From: Microcebus murinus
Taxonomy: Eukaryota > Chordata > Mammalia > Primates > Cheirogaleidae
Reading direction: 5' to 3'
Length of the DNA stretch: 64,000 bases
Assembly: GCF_040939455.1 (NCBI RefSeq)
Contig: NC_134108.1
Coordinates: 9,515,501 to 9,579,500, forward strand
The number at the start of each line of letters is the position of its first letter. The stretch's first letter is position 1. Shown one piece after another: positions 24,590 to 36,289 of the stretch. The notes beneath the pieces were generated by a model that did not search any database, was not told the origin of the DNA, and worked only from the letters and a program-made list of their open reading frames with translations. Position numbers and translations under genes: made by a program.

Positions 24590-24720
24590 CTGGGAGAGAT
24601 TGAAAGTAGCAACAGTGCTATCGTCATACAAGAGAATGTTAATAGTGTCCAAAGCCCATGTACTCTCAGCCAAAAGACCTGATTTCAGGGACATCATCAC
24701 ACGCCATGCCTCAGGAGTAA
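24590..24720 (-). CDS. ARID1B: ARID1B exon 19
   Basis: The exon has 131 bases: two bases finishing a valine codon and 43 codons (residues 726-768), ending on a codon boundary. It encodes [20 protein letters not shown] and the following helix-rich stretch ([20 protein letters not shown]). This begins the ordered C-terminal part that packs in the BAF base module in ARID1 family structures. The acceptor is ...cccattttcag and the donor is CAG|gtaagc. The sequence matches human ARID1B as I know it across the exon. Confidence 0.96.
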
Positions 24721-24880
24721 CTGAAAATGGGAAAGAATAAGGATATGATTAATATTAACTATGTATGAAAGAATAGGAAGTAACAAAAGAGTAATAAAAA
24801 AGGATACTGTTGAGTTAAATACTGATTTGAAACAAATGCTCTAAGGGAACAGTTAAACATGATTATTTTCACATTTTAAA

Positions 24881-25229
24881 GAGGTGATAGGCCAGGCGCG
24901 GTGGCTCACGCCTGTAACCCTAACACTCTGGGAGGCCAAGGTGGGTAGATCACTCAAGGTCAGGAGTTCGAAACCAGCCTGAGCAAGAGCGAGACCCCGT
25001 CTCTACTAAAAATAGAAACAAATTAATTGGCCAACTAAAAATACATAGAAAAAATTAGCCAGGCATGGTGGCACATGCCTGTAGTCCCAGCTACTATGGA
25101 GGCTGAGGGAGAAGGATTGCTTGAGCCCAGGAGTTTGAGGTCGCCGTGAGCTAGGCTGATGTCATGGCACTCTAGCCAGGGCAACAGAGTGAGACTCTGC
25201 CTTGAAAAAATAAATAAATGGAGGTGATA
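24881..25229 (+). mobile_element. Full-length Alu SINE of strepsirrhine type with target-site duplication
   Basis: The element proper is 24890-25220. It starts ggccaggcgcggtggctcac, has both arms, an extra linker (aattggccaactaaaaatac), and ends in a short A-rich tail (aaaaaataaataaat). A perfect 9-base duplication, gaggtgata, flanks it (24881-24889 and 25221-25229). The right arm gagctaggctgatgtcatgg is the form I know from lemur and galago Alus, not human AluY/S. It inserted sense to the plus strand, antisense to ARID1B, inside intron 18. Confidence 0.93.
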
Positions 25230-25404
25230 AGCTATACTAATAAACTTTTGTTAAGATCTTTTTGCTTTGTTGGTTAAATATGAGACAAAAGTGCTTGTAG
25301 ACATGGGAGTGGTTAAGCATAAATGGTCCTTTATCATCTCTGGTTTATTTCTTTTAGTCACCCGAGAGCCTGAAATGATGTATCAGATTTTTCAATAACC
25401 GAGT

Positions 25405-25447
25405 CAAACAAACAAACAAACAAACAAACAAACAAACAAACAAAAAA
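25405..25447. repeat. (CAAA)n microsatellite
   Basis: About ten uninterrupted CAAA units followed by an A run. Likely polymorphic. It is an intronic tetranucleotide repeat with no evident function. Confidence 0.97.
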
Positions 25448-25860
25448 AGGGGTATCTGTCTTCTATTGCCTTCTCCAATCACAAGTGTCTCAAGGTGGTG
25501 TCTTTGGAAGGCTGCCAAGTGTGTGGAATATAAAAGCAAAATTTAATTCCAAAATAGCACATCCTTAGATATAAAGTCTTGATTTTCCCATGCTGTTTTA
25601 TTCGATTTCTGTGCTCCTGCCCTCAGAACACACTGCTGACAAATATTAGCACTTTGATGGTTCAGATTTTTCAAGAGTGTGCTCAGGGCCAAGGAATGGG
25701 AATTAGAAGGTCTGTCTTTTTTTGTCATTTTCCCTGTCTCTGCTACTAAAGAAAACAGATGATCAGATAAAAAGTTTGTGAGATTTGCCCTAACGGGGCT
25801 GGGGGAATAGACTCATCGTATCTGAATTCCCAAAGGAAGCCATCTCTGGCACCCTGGCAG

Positions 25861-25945
25861 CGGAGCGCACGAGCTCGAGGTGGCAGAGAGACCCTGCTCG
25901 CTGACAGCGCGGCCCCGCTCGCTCCGGGCGCCAGTCGTGGTCGCA
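25861..25945. other. CpG-dense patch within intron 18
   Basis: Thirteen CpG dinucleotides in 85 bases (for example cggagcgcacgagctcgagg and cgctccgggcgccagtcg) in an otherwise CpG-depleted, AT-rich intron. No repeat family was recognised. It could be a small unmethylated element, a degraded insertion or an unannotated start. Confidence 0.6.
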
Positions 25946-27082
25946 TGTGGGGGAGGGCAGCAGCGCTTTTCCACCTTTCCTTTAATTTTTTCTATTTTTC
26001 AAAATTTCCAAGCTAGGCACATATACTTTTATAACAGAGAAGTCAAACTTTCTTCTTAAAATAAGGAACATAAATTTCCCTAGGCTGAAGACAAATACTA
26101 TATAACATGCACAAAAGATTTAAAAATTTTAGATATAACACACAAATATGTGCATCTATATTTTTTTCTCTACAGAATGGTGCTCAGTATCTGTCTATAC
26201 CTTTCTCCTTCACTACCCCTAGTATATAAAAAACTCCTTACTTCTGCTGTCTCTCTATATATGTCCTTAATATCCAATGACCGCAAACATCTTTAATATC
26301 ATTAATTTAATATCTTTAATTTTCTAATCACTGACAATGGTTTTAAGTCAAGGGATTTTGAGATTTTTGAAAAATTTTTTCTTATACAACCAAGATTTAT
26401 TATTGTCCTTGCTGTGTTAAAAGTATTTCCAAAATAATCCAGAGAAATTGTGTGTATTTTCAGACAACCCAGATTCCTGATTAGTATTCAGAACATCCCA
26501 TGGCGGGTGAACAAGCAACATCAGCATTCAGTTGGCACAGTTCCTTGGCACGCATCTACCAGTGCCTCTGGATGACATCAACTCTCTATACCAGAGCAAA
26601 GCATATCTACGTCATGTCATATACCAATCTACATATCACATCCGGGCTTTGAATTTTTCCCAGGGAAATTCACTGTATGTTGTCACCAAATGACAGAGTG
26701 GCTTGCTTTCAGATTTTCTCAGGTCACCTCTAGCATTTCATCAGCCTTACAGTGGGTCTGTTAGGCACATATGGCAGAGAGTAAGTGGCCTGGTTAGGGT
26801 CAAATTTTTAAGCCCCCAAACACAGTATGTAATCGCTGAGGATTCCCTCTTACTTGGAGCTCTTATGTCATACACAAGTTGTGGAAAACTACCCTTTGAT
26901 TCAAGTTCTCTTCTGGCAGCATTTCTCAGTTCAGATTAGCAGCTTCCAGCTACTGCTCCTATCTAAAAACAAGTCCTCATAAATTTTAGTCACAACTTTA
27001 TCCCTTTGAGATTAACAGGACCTATATTTAAAATAAAACTAAAATTCTGCACTGAAAGGGAAAAATCCTTGGGAATTCTTAC

Positions 27083-27866
27083 CGATATCTTTTGAGGTAA
27101 TCTTTCGCCTTTGTTTCAAGACTGGCTGGGACGCTTCCACTGAGCCGGGAGGAAAGGTGATCTCCCTTCTGATGGGGGGCGGCTGGGGGGGTGGCCCAGT
27201 GACCTGGGATGTGGGGACTGTGGGCATGACCTTCTGCATCTTCATAGAGGGCAGGAAGGGAGACTTGCTTGGAGACATGCGGTTCTCCAGGGAGCGCTGG
27301 AAGGATGCTGGGCTGGGCGCCCTGGAGATGTGATTTGGCAGTGACGGTGGCGTTTGGTAGGCCGGCTGCGGCGGGCGCGTGATGGGCTGCATGGAGGCTG
27401 AAGACGACATGTAAGGCTGACGCTGGCTGACGTGAGAAGGCCACGGGCTCTCATGATTTATCCTCTGATCAGGTACCATCAGATCGTCCGTGCGGCTCAT
27501 GCCTGGATACGGAGGGGCCTGCGCAGGGCCACCCGGGCCCTGCCTGTTCTGGTAGGGGTAAGGCATGTCGTTGCGGGCCGCCCACATGTTCTGCTGAGGC
27601 CCCTCACCAGAGGACGACTGCATCGGGCCGCCCATCACCTGCGGCGGGACCCCGTGCGCCTGCACCTGCCCCGGGGCCTGCGCCCTCTCTCTGCTGTAGG
27701 GGTAGGGGTACTGTGCCTGGACAGGCCTCCTGTCCGGGCCCGAGTAGGAGCTTCCGTACTGGTTGTACATGTCCTGCTGCTGGTTGCCGTACTGCATGCC
27801 GTACATGTCCCCCTCATGGCGCTTGGCTGGAGGCCCGTACATGCCGTCCATATGGCGTTTGTAATT
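27083..27866 (-). CDS. ARID1B: ARID1B exon 18 (large Pro/Gln/Tyr-rich exon)
   Basis: The exon has 784 bases: 261 codons (residues 464-724) plus one base of a split valine. It opens [19 protein letters not shown] and ends [11 protein letters not shown]. The middle is a Tyr/Gln/Met/Pro-rich disordered region ([43 protein letters not shown]). The distal part has SP motifs ([19 protein letters not shown]) and a polyproline stretch [19 protein letters not shown]. The basic clusters PPAKRHEG and KQRRK could act in nuclear import. The acceptor is ...tgaatttcag and the donor is ATCG|gtaaga. The central part is clearly richer in GC and CpG than the flanking introns. Confidence 0.96.
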
Positions 27867-29314
27867 CTGAAATTCACATAAGGACAAATCGCACTGATGT
27901 GCTCTTACAGGTATGATCACGCATACTTACACTGTGCAAAACAGTTATTACCTGGTCGAACGTTCACTCCAAAATGAAAATGGGAAGCTCCTATAACAAC
28001 TAAGAACAAACAATTTATGAACTATATTTCAGTATTATATACCCACCATGTCGCACACTCGGAAGAGGGCTTCTGAAGTTTGTTTTCCTATGCTTGAAAC
28101 ATCGTGGGAAAAAAACAAGTCTCCACTCCTCTGGCTGTGATACTGGGACAGTATGGCATTGTGACTACCACACAGGCACACACTGGACAGGGGCTTGGAG
28201 CTGCACTACGATCACATCAGGAGGCACCGAGGATTCCAGGGGCCAGCCTGAAAGGCCTCGGGTTAAATGGATTTCTTAGGCCTCACTTTGCAGAAAAGCC
28301 TCCAAAGAAGATTCAGCTCCTAGGCCTGGACTGTGCTCCCTGACATCCACCCTATGCTTCCCGCCCTCACTTCTGGCCTGTCCCAGTCAAGACTTGCCCA
28401 TGGAAGCCTGCTGGTCCCAGCTCCGACAGGGCCAGCACAGTAGCAGCTACTAACCTGTCCTCCTGGGGATGCTCTGAGGGACAGCACTTAATGAGGGAGG
28501 GGAAACCTGATGGGAGGCAGTGAGATGCTTGAGGTTTTCATTAGAGTTCTTGAAAATTGTTAAGATCAGTTGGTTTAATAATACAATTCAGTGTACCTAT
28601 CTAGTCTAGCAAAATTAAAATAAGTAGTTAAAAGCTACTTTGTAGTTTAAAAATTCTAAAAACAAAAACAAAAAACTCCTCTATTTTGCAAGAGGTCTCA
28701 GCACTGAAAGTTGTTTAGAAATAGCAAAGTCCTATATGCCTGGAAAACCATACCATGAAGTGCAAATCTCTGCAACAGTGTTAATAACTGCAAGGTGCAG
28801 ATCTCGCACAACTAAATCTCTCTGAGCTGCAATGGAGAACCAGTATAAATTTATCAAAATATATAGTCATATCTCATTTTTAAATAGCCAATTAACTTTC
28901 ACAATTATTATGTAATATATTAAGTCTGCTTTTTATACATAGTCTCTTTAATATATTGACAAATTTCTGTTCTAAAATGACTTTTGATATAATAGTATAC
29001 ACGATAAACACATGTTTAAAATATACTTGACTCTAACTTGGACTTGTTATTATTTACAAGGATGGATACACTTAAACTTCTTGTAACATGATATATTTGT
29101 TTCACGATTCAAAGAGCTATTTTTAATTTACTGACTTCAACATTCCAAGAGTTAACTATAACATTCCTAGCACTAACTATATTCTGAAGGCTCAATAAAT
29201 GCTAAACATTTTTGCTATACTTCCTAAAAACCTTCAGAAGTAATACAACTTTGAGCTTCAGCCTCCAGGAGAGAATCAGGGAACAGGGAGCCCCACGCCC
29301 ACTCGCCAACTCAC
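27867..29314 (-). other. ARID1B: ARID1B intron 17
   Basis: 1,448 bases, donor gtgagt, acceptor tgaatttcag. Mostly unique AT-rich sequence. A faint L2/MIR-like end (ggctcaataaatgctaaac) is at about 29190-29210. Nothing else recognisable. Confidence 0.9.
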
Positions 29315-29411
29315 CGGCTGCTGCGGGTACAGGCCCGGCTGGTGGCCTCCATATGGCGGCTGTCCCGAGGGAGGACCTTGGCCTGGATACTGCTGTCCAT
29401 AAGGTTCATGC
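29315..29411 (-). CDS. ARID1B: ARID1B exon 17
   Basis: The exon has 97 bases: one base finishing the arginine codon and 32 codons (residues 432-463) ending on a codon boundary. It encodes a Gly/Pro/Gln/Tyr-rich segment ([32 protein letters not shown]) of the type associated with self-association and condensate behaviour in BAF subunits. That role is inferred from composition only. The acceptor is ...ccttgttctag and the donor is CCG|gtgagt. Confidence 0.94.
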
Positions 29412-30184
29412 CTAGAACAAGGCATTCAGAGAAAACTTAATTTACAAAACTTCAGGCAAACAGAAAGAGACAATCCATTTCTGGAAACGCTACACTCCTG
29501 CACGGCACTGCCTTGCCCTCTCCCTACACCCCTTCGACCAAGGCACTTTGAGCAGCAGCTGCGCTTTGACTTCCGGCAAAGGGACGGAACACCCATCGTG
29601 GGATAAGTGCCAGCCTCCTGGTTCGGGCTGTGGTTAATAGGTGTCGGAGGAATACCGGTTGGACAGGCAGGCACCCTGTGAGCACTTGTGAAAGCCTGTG
29701 GCCTCTGTCTTTGAGGTGGAAGCCCCACCTACCCACTAAAGTTACCTTTGGAAGTAGCATGTAATGTTGTGATGGGAGGAGATAATGAAAGCAAGAAACA
29801 AGGAAAAGAATCTAAGACTAAAAAGAAATATTTCTAGAAGAAGTACCAGAATACGGAAAATGTTTCTAATTTTCACATTCTCATCATGAACATAAAATGT
29901 TTAATTTTTAAAAAGTATACTTCAAAATTAACCCATGTGATGCTGACTTAGCTAATCATTGTATATACAACTGTACTCGATATCTCAAAGTCCAATGCTC
30001 TAAAAGGCTACAGAAAAGAATAAGGAGGATGATTTAAATGTACTTCTATTAAATCTTAAAATAGAAATGAATAATACTTTATTTTTCAACTGCTGTTATG
30101 TTGAGAACTTATAAATACCACCAAAATAGCATGTTTTAAAAGGGAATAGATTTGGAATTTTGAAAAATAAACTGGTTTCAAACT

Positions 30185-30247
30185 AGTTACTATATTAAAT
30201 TAAAAGTTAAAAGTTACTATATTAAATTAAAAGTTACTATATTAAAT
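30185..30247. repeat. Triplicated 20-base AT-rich unit
   Basis: The unit agttactatattaaattaaa appears three times, the first two separated by a 7-base partial copy and the last two directly adjacent. A recent local expansion in intron 16. Confidence 0.9.
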
Positions 30248-31202
30248 CCTGTAAGAAAGGGAATAATTGGGCTTAATATATTCCTAAGCTGATCAAAGAA
30301 TGATAATAAGGAAAAATAAAGTAAAATTTTAGACTATCATATGTAGAATAGACATGAGGGAAAGTTTTTGTTAACTACTTTGATATCCAGAAGGAAGCTT
30401 ATAGTTAGGAGGAAATGAATGAAATTTGACATAACATTTCAGTTAAACAGCAAATAATATTTTTCAGAACAGAAAACAATGAGGCAAACCTCTCTCTCTA
30501 ATATGGTATGTATGGAAGAGCCAAAATAATTGTTCCTCTAATCTCATCAGCAAAAAAACAAAACAAGCAAAAAACCAAAAAAAAAAACAAAAAAAAAACT
30601 CAGTAGCTTTTCCTGGACCCTCAGAAACAAACCAAACCTAACTAAAATCCTTGCTCCAGCACACTCTATATTATAAAATGGTTAACCGATTAATGTGGAC
30701 ATCACAAATAAATATTTGCTACATTATGGCCAGGGTAAGAATTAGAAGAATAAATTTTTAGATCACGATGAGAATGCACTGTGTCACCTCGGGTACGGAT
30801 GGCTATGTACTCTCAAGAACGGGTCACAGAAAATGCCATAAAGAAACCTTATATGGTAAAACAGTGATTTTTCAAACCTCCTCCCCCTTTTGTATTATAC
30901 TCAGGAACGCTTTCCACTGAGTAACCTTCCCATGGCCCTGCGTGTGCACTGAGGACGGGCACAGGCTCTGGCCAGGCGGGCCCTGAGCACAGCCACCACA
31001 CCCGAGCGTGAAGGAAGCGATCCGAAAGCCAGTCCTGTCCCGTACGCCAGCGTGGCTACACTCAGAAAAAGGGCCTTCTGCTGCACCTCTATTTTATTTT
31101 CTTTAAAAATCAGAATTATTATAATAAATCCTTGTTTCTAATCATGTCTCTTATTAGGGAGGCAGAGAACATACCAACGAAAGAAGGGGCTGCTGTGATA
31201 AG

Positions 31203-31248
31203 AAGTGCCAACTCAGAGGTGCAGGAAGTGCCAACTCAGAGGTGCAGG
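31203..31248. repeat. Perfect 23-base tandem duplication
   Basis: aagtgccaactcagaggtgc (continuing agg) occurs twice in direct succession with no mismatch. Confidence 0.95.
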
Positions 31249-31853
31249 GAGGAAGCAGTTTTCTGATGGCCTCTCAGACATGTCAGTGACTTTCCTCTAT
31301 CTTGTTAAAAATCAATCCGCATCCGGCCCGCAGTCGGACTTGCTGTTTTAATGTCAAGGAGACTTCCTTAGGAAAGGCTCCCGTAAGGCCTGTGCGGTGG
31401 GTTTTCTCAGAGATGTTTATTAAGGAGCAAAGAAATCGCTCTCTGTTTAAAATGTTCACAGGGAAGAGTTGGAAACATCTGAAAAAGCAACTCCTGGAAG
31501 ACCTTTCCAGAACACTGAAAGCTTAATGTGGCCTCCACTGCAACAGACATTTCCCTAAGAAAGGCGGGAGGAGGGTGGGAGGCCCCGGTGCTAAGAGCCA
31601 AGCAGCCTGGGAGCTCCCAGACGACCCGCAGCTGGAGTGTACAGCTGGCTGCCTGAGGACAAGGTCCTTGTGGTGCTGTAGGGCCATACCCGACACGCCC
31701 CTGGAGATTAGCAGCAAATGCCTCCCAAGTAACTCCACCAGGAAAGCAGACACCGTATGTTGTTGGTGGCTCAGCCACCAGGGCCCCGACGTGTATGAGA
31801 GGAAAGCACAGTTTCTAGTAAGTCATCTTCTCTTCATCTTAAAAACTACTCAC

Positions 31854-32004
31854 CTTCGATCGTAACTGGCTCCGTAGGGAAACTGCTGCCGCTGCCCCAT
31901 GCCCAGGTTGGACATCGCTCCGGAGGGACTCTGGCTATACATGTCCTGCATACTGCTGTTGGGCATCTGTCCTTGCGTCATAAAGGGCTCACTACTTCCA
32001 GGCA
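31854..32004 (-). CDS. ARID1B: ARID1B exon 16
   Basis: The exon has 151 bases, phases 2/2: 49 complete codons (residues 382-430) with split valine and arginine codons at the ends. It encodes a Met/Gln/Ser-rich linker ([37 protein letters not shown]). The acceptor is ...aatattgcag and the donor is GAAG|gtgagt. Codons continue into exon 17 as RRHEPYG. Confidence 0.95.
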
Positions 32005-32164
32005 CTGCAATATTTTAGATAAAAGGCATAAAATTAAGAATTGTAAAAGTCAAAGGGCCCATACATCCCTTCTAGAAATTTTGTTGTCTTTGTATTATAT
32101 CTTACCCTTATTATGGCAGACCATAATACTAATCAAAGAGCACAAGGTCTGGAGTCAAGATGTG

Positions 32165-32748
32165 CCTGATGGGGGCAGAATTCTAAGACGGCCTCAGAGA
32201 CTCCCCCACACTGTCTGCCTCCCATGCAACGTCCCCCTGAGTGTGGGCAGAACTTGCGAGTAGGTGGGATCACGCCCATGATTGTATCACATCACACGGC
32301 AAAAGGGACTCCACGAGTGTCACTGAAGTTGCTCATCAGCTGACTGTGGGTTAACTGAAAGGGAGATTATCCAAGTAGCCCTATAAATTTGGGTCCAGAG
32401 GTCAGAGATGGAGCCCTGCTGGCCTTGAAGAAGCAACTGCCATGCTGTGGAGGGGACCACGGGTCAGGAAAGGCAGGAGAGGACAGTCAACCAGAACACG
32501 GGAGCTGGGTCCTACAACCACAAGGAAGTCCATTCTGTCAATCACCTGAATGAACCTGGAAGAGGATCCTGACCCTCAGAGGACACACAGGCCTGGCTAC
32601 CACCTTGATTTCAGTCTGTGAGACTCTGAGCAGAGGACCCAGCCGGACTCCTGACCCACAGACTCTGTGAGATCATGCATTTGTGTTGCCTTACGCTGGT
32701 GAGTTTGTGGTCACTTGTTACGTAGCAATATAGAAAACTAATATAGGC
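32165..32748 (+). mobile_element. MLT1-like solitary LTR (ERVL-MaLR)
   Basis: Typical MaLR phrases in order: ggcaaaagggactccacgag, gagattatccaagtagccct, ctggccttgaagaagcaact, accttgatttcagtctgtga, ggactcctgacccacagact, tgtggtcacttgttacgtag and agaaaactaatat. It is a diverged solo LTR with no internal genes, an ancient element shared by placental mammals. Confidence 0.8.
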
Positions 32749-32751
32749 CTA

Positions 32752-32870
32752 CATCCATTTCTTACTTGGGTAAGTTACTAACTTCTGAGTGTAATTCTTT
32801 GTCTATAAAATGAGATCAGTAATACCATCTCATGAAGTGGTTGTAAGGAAGACATAACATATGTATACAG
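32752..32870 (+). mobile_element. MIR SINE remnant
   Basis: ttgggtaagttactaacttc, ttctttgtctataaaatgag and atcagtaataccatctcatg correspond to the MIR core and following region on the plus strand. Confidence 0.65.
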
Positions 32871-33424
32871 AGTTCTTACAGGAAAGAAAGTGAAAATCTT
32901 AACATAAACACTCATCCACTGACTCACTCCAAAACCAGGATAAAGAAACTTATTAGGGACTTAAGAATAGCTCGAGATGGGATGAGATACAACTATTTCT
33001 AACAGAGGGCAGAGTGCCAATTAGGTCAGATATGCAAATTAGCATCAGCTCAGAGCCTGAAGGAAATTAGGTCAAGTCCAGAAACTAGCCTGAAGGCAAA
33101 TTAAAGATTTTAATATGAATTTTAATTGATATATAATACTACTACTTTTCTTCATCCTGTGATGGTTCCTTTTATGTTATGTCAGGTAAAAACTGATTAA
33201 AATTTTAGATAAACTTTGTTGAGCTGGGAGAGAGGGTCAAATAATGAAGCCAAATACAAGTGTGATGGATTTTACTTTGTACGGTGCTTTCACCTATTTT
33301 ATCTACTTGATCTCACATCAACCTGTGGTAGAACTGGTTTTGAGATTACTTCTTATTTTGTACATGAGAATAGAGACAGAAATCAAGTGGCATAAGTTAA
33401 ATAGCTTAATTCCCTAAAATACAG

Positions 33425-34440
33425 GAGTTGTAAAAAAATCAACAGGAAAGAAGGCAACCAAATTAAAAATGGGCAAACACAAAACGGGCATTCATAGAGG
33501 AAGAAAAATAAATGGTCAATCAACATACAAAAGATGTGTGGGTTCTAGTAATGTAAGAGATACAAGTTAAAACAATTACCTGACTTTTTTCCCCACAATC
33601 TGATTGGCCAACATTAGGATGACTGATAATAATCATTCTTAGTATGAGGCGAGAACCACATGGCCTCACATAGTCTTTCTGAGAACATTAATTTTTGCCA
33701 GGAGCTGCTATGGGAGGCTCTACTTCGGAGCCCCAAGCAGCACATATCCTGGCGCTCGCAGCCTGTGAATTCCTCTCCCACAGTGACTTTGGGCCTGGTC
33801 ACGGGACCAGCACTGGCCATCGGGGCTCTAGCAAATGGGATGCGAGCGAACGCCGAGAAGTGCTGGCAACTGGCGCTTGCCCCCTTGGACTGCTCCTTCT
33901 TGGAGCCTACTGCCATGTCTCGCGCACCCAAGAAGACAAGGGAAGGCCCCATAGAGGACTCCAAGTCAACGGCCCCACCACAGCTCCTGGTGTGGCTTCC
34001 AGATGATGGCAGCCAGCTCAGTGTGCTAGCTGACAACACACAGTGAAGACCTATCCAGTCCCCCACAGAACTGTGAGAGATAATTAAGTGTTGCCATGTA
34101 AAGCCACTACATTTTGGGATAGTTCGCTGTTACATAATACTGGATTACTGAGATGCTCAGTAAAGTAAAAACAAAAAGCTCACATTCTTTGATTCAACAA
34201 CTCTACTTCTAGGAATCTATTTCACAGAAACACTCTAACAAGTGTGAAAAATATAGCTGCAATTCAACAATCACTGCAGCACTGTTTATGATAGCAAAAT
34301 ATTATGAAACAATCCATCCATTACTAGCATTAGGGTAAAACTATTCAATTTTAAAAAGTAGAGCTATGTACACAGATATTAATATTCAAAATATACTGTT
34401 TAGTTAAGCAATATATAAATATTACGTTCACTTATATGTA
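33425..34440 (+). mobile_element. Old L1 fragment interrupted by an LTR-like element
   Basis: The flanks at 33425-33595 (aaaaatgggcaaacacaaaa, aaatggtcaatcaacataca) and 34165-34440 (tcaacaactctacttctagg, actgcagcactgtttatgat) are consecutive parts of L1 ORF2 in plus orientation. The 33650-34150 block between them has a MaLR-like end (aactgtgagagataattaag, agccactacattttgggata), so the LTR inserted into an existing L1. Both are diverged and non-coding. Confidence 0.65.
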
Positions 34441-34904
34441 ATCAATCAATGCCTCGATCAGTGAAGTAAGGAAATCAGATGGTGGGGAGGCAGGCGGGCA
34501 CACAGGCAGGGCAAGGCTGCACAGGGCTGCTGGGTATTAGATTAGGCTCTTCGACTTACTGCACTACCACGTACAACCCCGCAGCAGCAGCAGCAGCGAC
34601 AGAGATCACATTTTCCACTGATTATTTCATTACATAAAAAACCAGAGCATCACCAAGTTCACTGACGGGACAAGGCAAACTGAAGAATAGAGAACTTTAT
34701 ATAGTACAGGGATAAGCCCATAAGAAAACCTGTTTCCCATGGATTTTCTGTTTATCTGCTTTAATTTGGTACTCAATATACCAATATCATAAGACAGCAG
34801 ATGAACTGAGGTACCCTAGGGATTGTACTAGCCACTGGCATCATTCACACCGGGTAATGCGCGATGAAAACATATTACAGACTGTCCCCAGAGTGGGGTG
34901 CTTC

Positions 34905-35092
34905 TACTTTATCATGGTGCAAAAGCGATACACATTTGGTATGCCCCTTGATTTAAGATGGGGTTATGTCCAGATAAACCCACCATAAATAAAAAATATC
35001 AAGTCAAAAGTGTGTGTTCGACTTATGATATTTTTAAGATATGATTATTTAACAGGATGTAACCCCATTATAAGTTGAGAAGCACCCACCTA
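34905..35092. mobile_element. Tigger-like (pogo) DNA transposon fragment
   Basis: The text ttatcatggtgcaaaagcga, tttaagatggggttatgtcc, agataaacccaccataaata and gacttatgatatttttaaga resembles primate Tigger-type elements, in which 'cttacgatggggttacgtcc...aaacccatcgtaag' is characteristic. Internally deleted. Confidence 0.6.
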
Positions 35093-36289
35093 GTGCACAA
35101 CAAGGTAATCTCACAATCATTCTCCCCCAAGTTTATTATTATAATAAGAAAAATTATAGGCATAAAGAGACAAGGGAAATATAACTCTAGCTATCCAATA
35201 TACCATATAGGTAGGATATTGGTATGGTTCACAAAAAATTGAGGCCAAATTCCAAATATTACTGTTTTTTTCCATGTTGTCATATTTTCAGAACCTAAAA
35301 ATAGGATATACCCACCAAAAACACTAACAAAATACTCTAACATCTCATAGCACTGAGAAAAATAAGTATCCCAACATTCACAAAGTTTTTGAATTTCTGA
35401 GCTTATGCGTTTATTGCATGTTCTGTAAAATCTTTCCTTGAAATAAGCAGACTGAACTCTTGAAAGGAAAAATTGTAGATTATCTTGTTTTATGACAGTT
35501 ATCTGAAACATTACATATGAAATGTATATGAAATATTGTAAGTATCATTCTTAAATGGCATATGCCCAATATTCACATTTTTGAGATTCTCCATTGTTAT
35601 TTTTCATCGGTCCACAATACTTATGGAAACCAAGGCTTTGGGCTTTATGCTTCTCTGTACTCAGACAATATATCAAGAAATTCATGTATCTTAACATCTA
35701 ATCACAACACAGGTACTATTATTAATATTTAAGGGATTCCAAAATAAGTGCTTCTATAAAAATATTATTCACTATTTTCCCCCAGTAACATTCACACGCC
35801 TTAATTCCACAGGACCTGAATGCGTTCAGAACACCAAAAAGCAAAATATCAAGTTTCCACTTGCAGCTTGCAAGCCATGGGCAGAGCTCAGTCAGCCACA
35901 ACCTCAGTGTGGACTCGAGCCTGGGTCAGTAGCATAAAGGGAAGAGCCACCCTGGTGTTTGCACCAGGAACTCTCGCACTCTCTCTCAATGATCTCATCG
36001 ATCCCACAGCTGTGGACGGCCTTTCTATGCTTAGCATGCCAGGCTACACCCAGTTCTAACCTCTGCTCGGCTCAGCCACACATCCCATCCTCACCCTAAC
36101 ATGTCCCAGGGTGGCTCTGGCTCCCTATCTGTCCCGGTCCTCTCCCCATCGTCCACACGGCAGGGAACAACACCTGCAGCCCCGAGGTCAAGGCAATTAG
36201 TCTCTTCTCCCTCAGCCCCTCCAAAGGCAGCGTGTGCCCCTTCCTCTTACTGCTGGTGCCCAGCTCCCACCTGCCACCTCCCTGACCTG

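Larger units (their letters stand above)
24721..27082 (-). other. ARID1B: ARID1B intron 18
   Basis: 2,362 bases, donor gtaaga, acceptor ccattttcag. It contains the full-length Alu (24890-25220), a CAAA microsatellite and a small CpG-dense patch (25861-25945). The rest is unique AT-rich sequence. Confidence 0.9.
29412..31853 (-). other. ARID1B: ARID1B intron 16
   Basis: 2,442 bases, donor gtgagt, acceptor ccttgttctag. It contains an AT-rich triplication (30185-30247), an A-rich stretch (30550-30600), a GC-richer patch near 30900-31080 and a 23-base tandem duplication (31203-31248). Confidence 0.9.

Noticed and set aside
25405..25447. Regularly spaced repeat considered as a CRISPR-like array
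   Set aside because: It is a pure CAAA microsatellite in an intron. There are no spacers and the host is a mammal.
27432..27881. A 149-codon plus-strand frame across exon 18
   Set aside because: Antisense shadow of the GC-rich exon. It is arginine/histidine/valine-rich as expected from reversed Tyr/Pro/Gln codons.
33614..34066. Overlapping 128- to 150-codon frames on both strands
   Set aside because: They lie in the LTR-like block nested in an L1. The frames are incidental to an old non-coding repeat.
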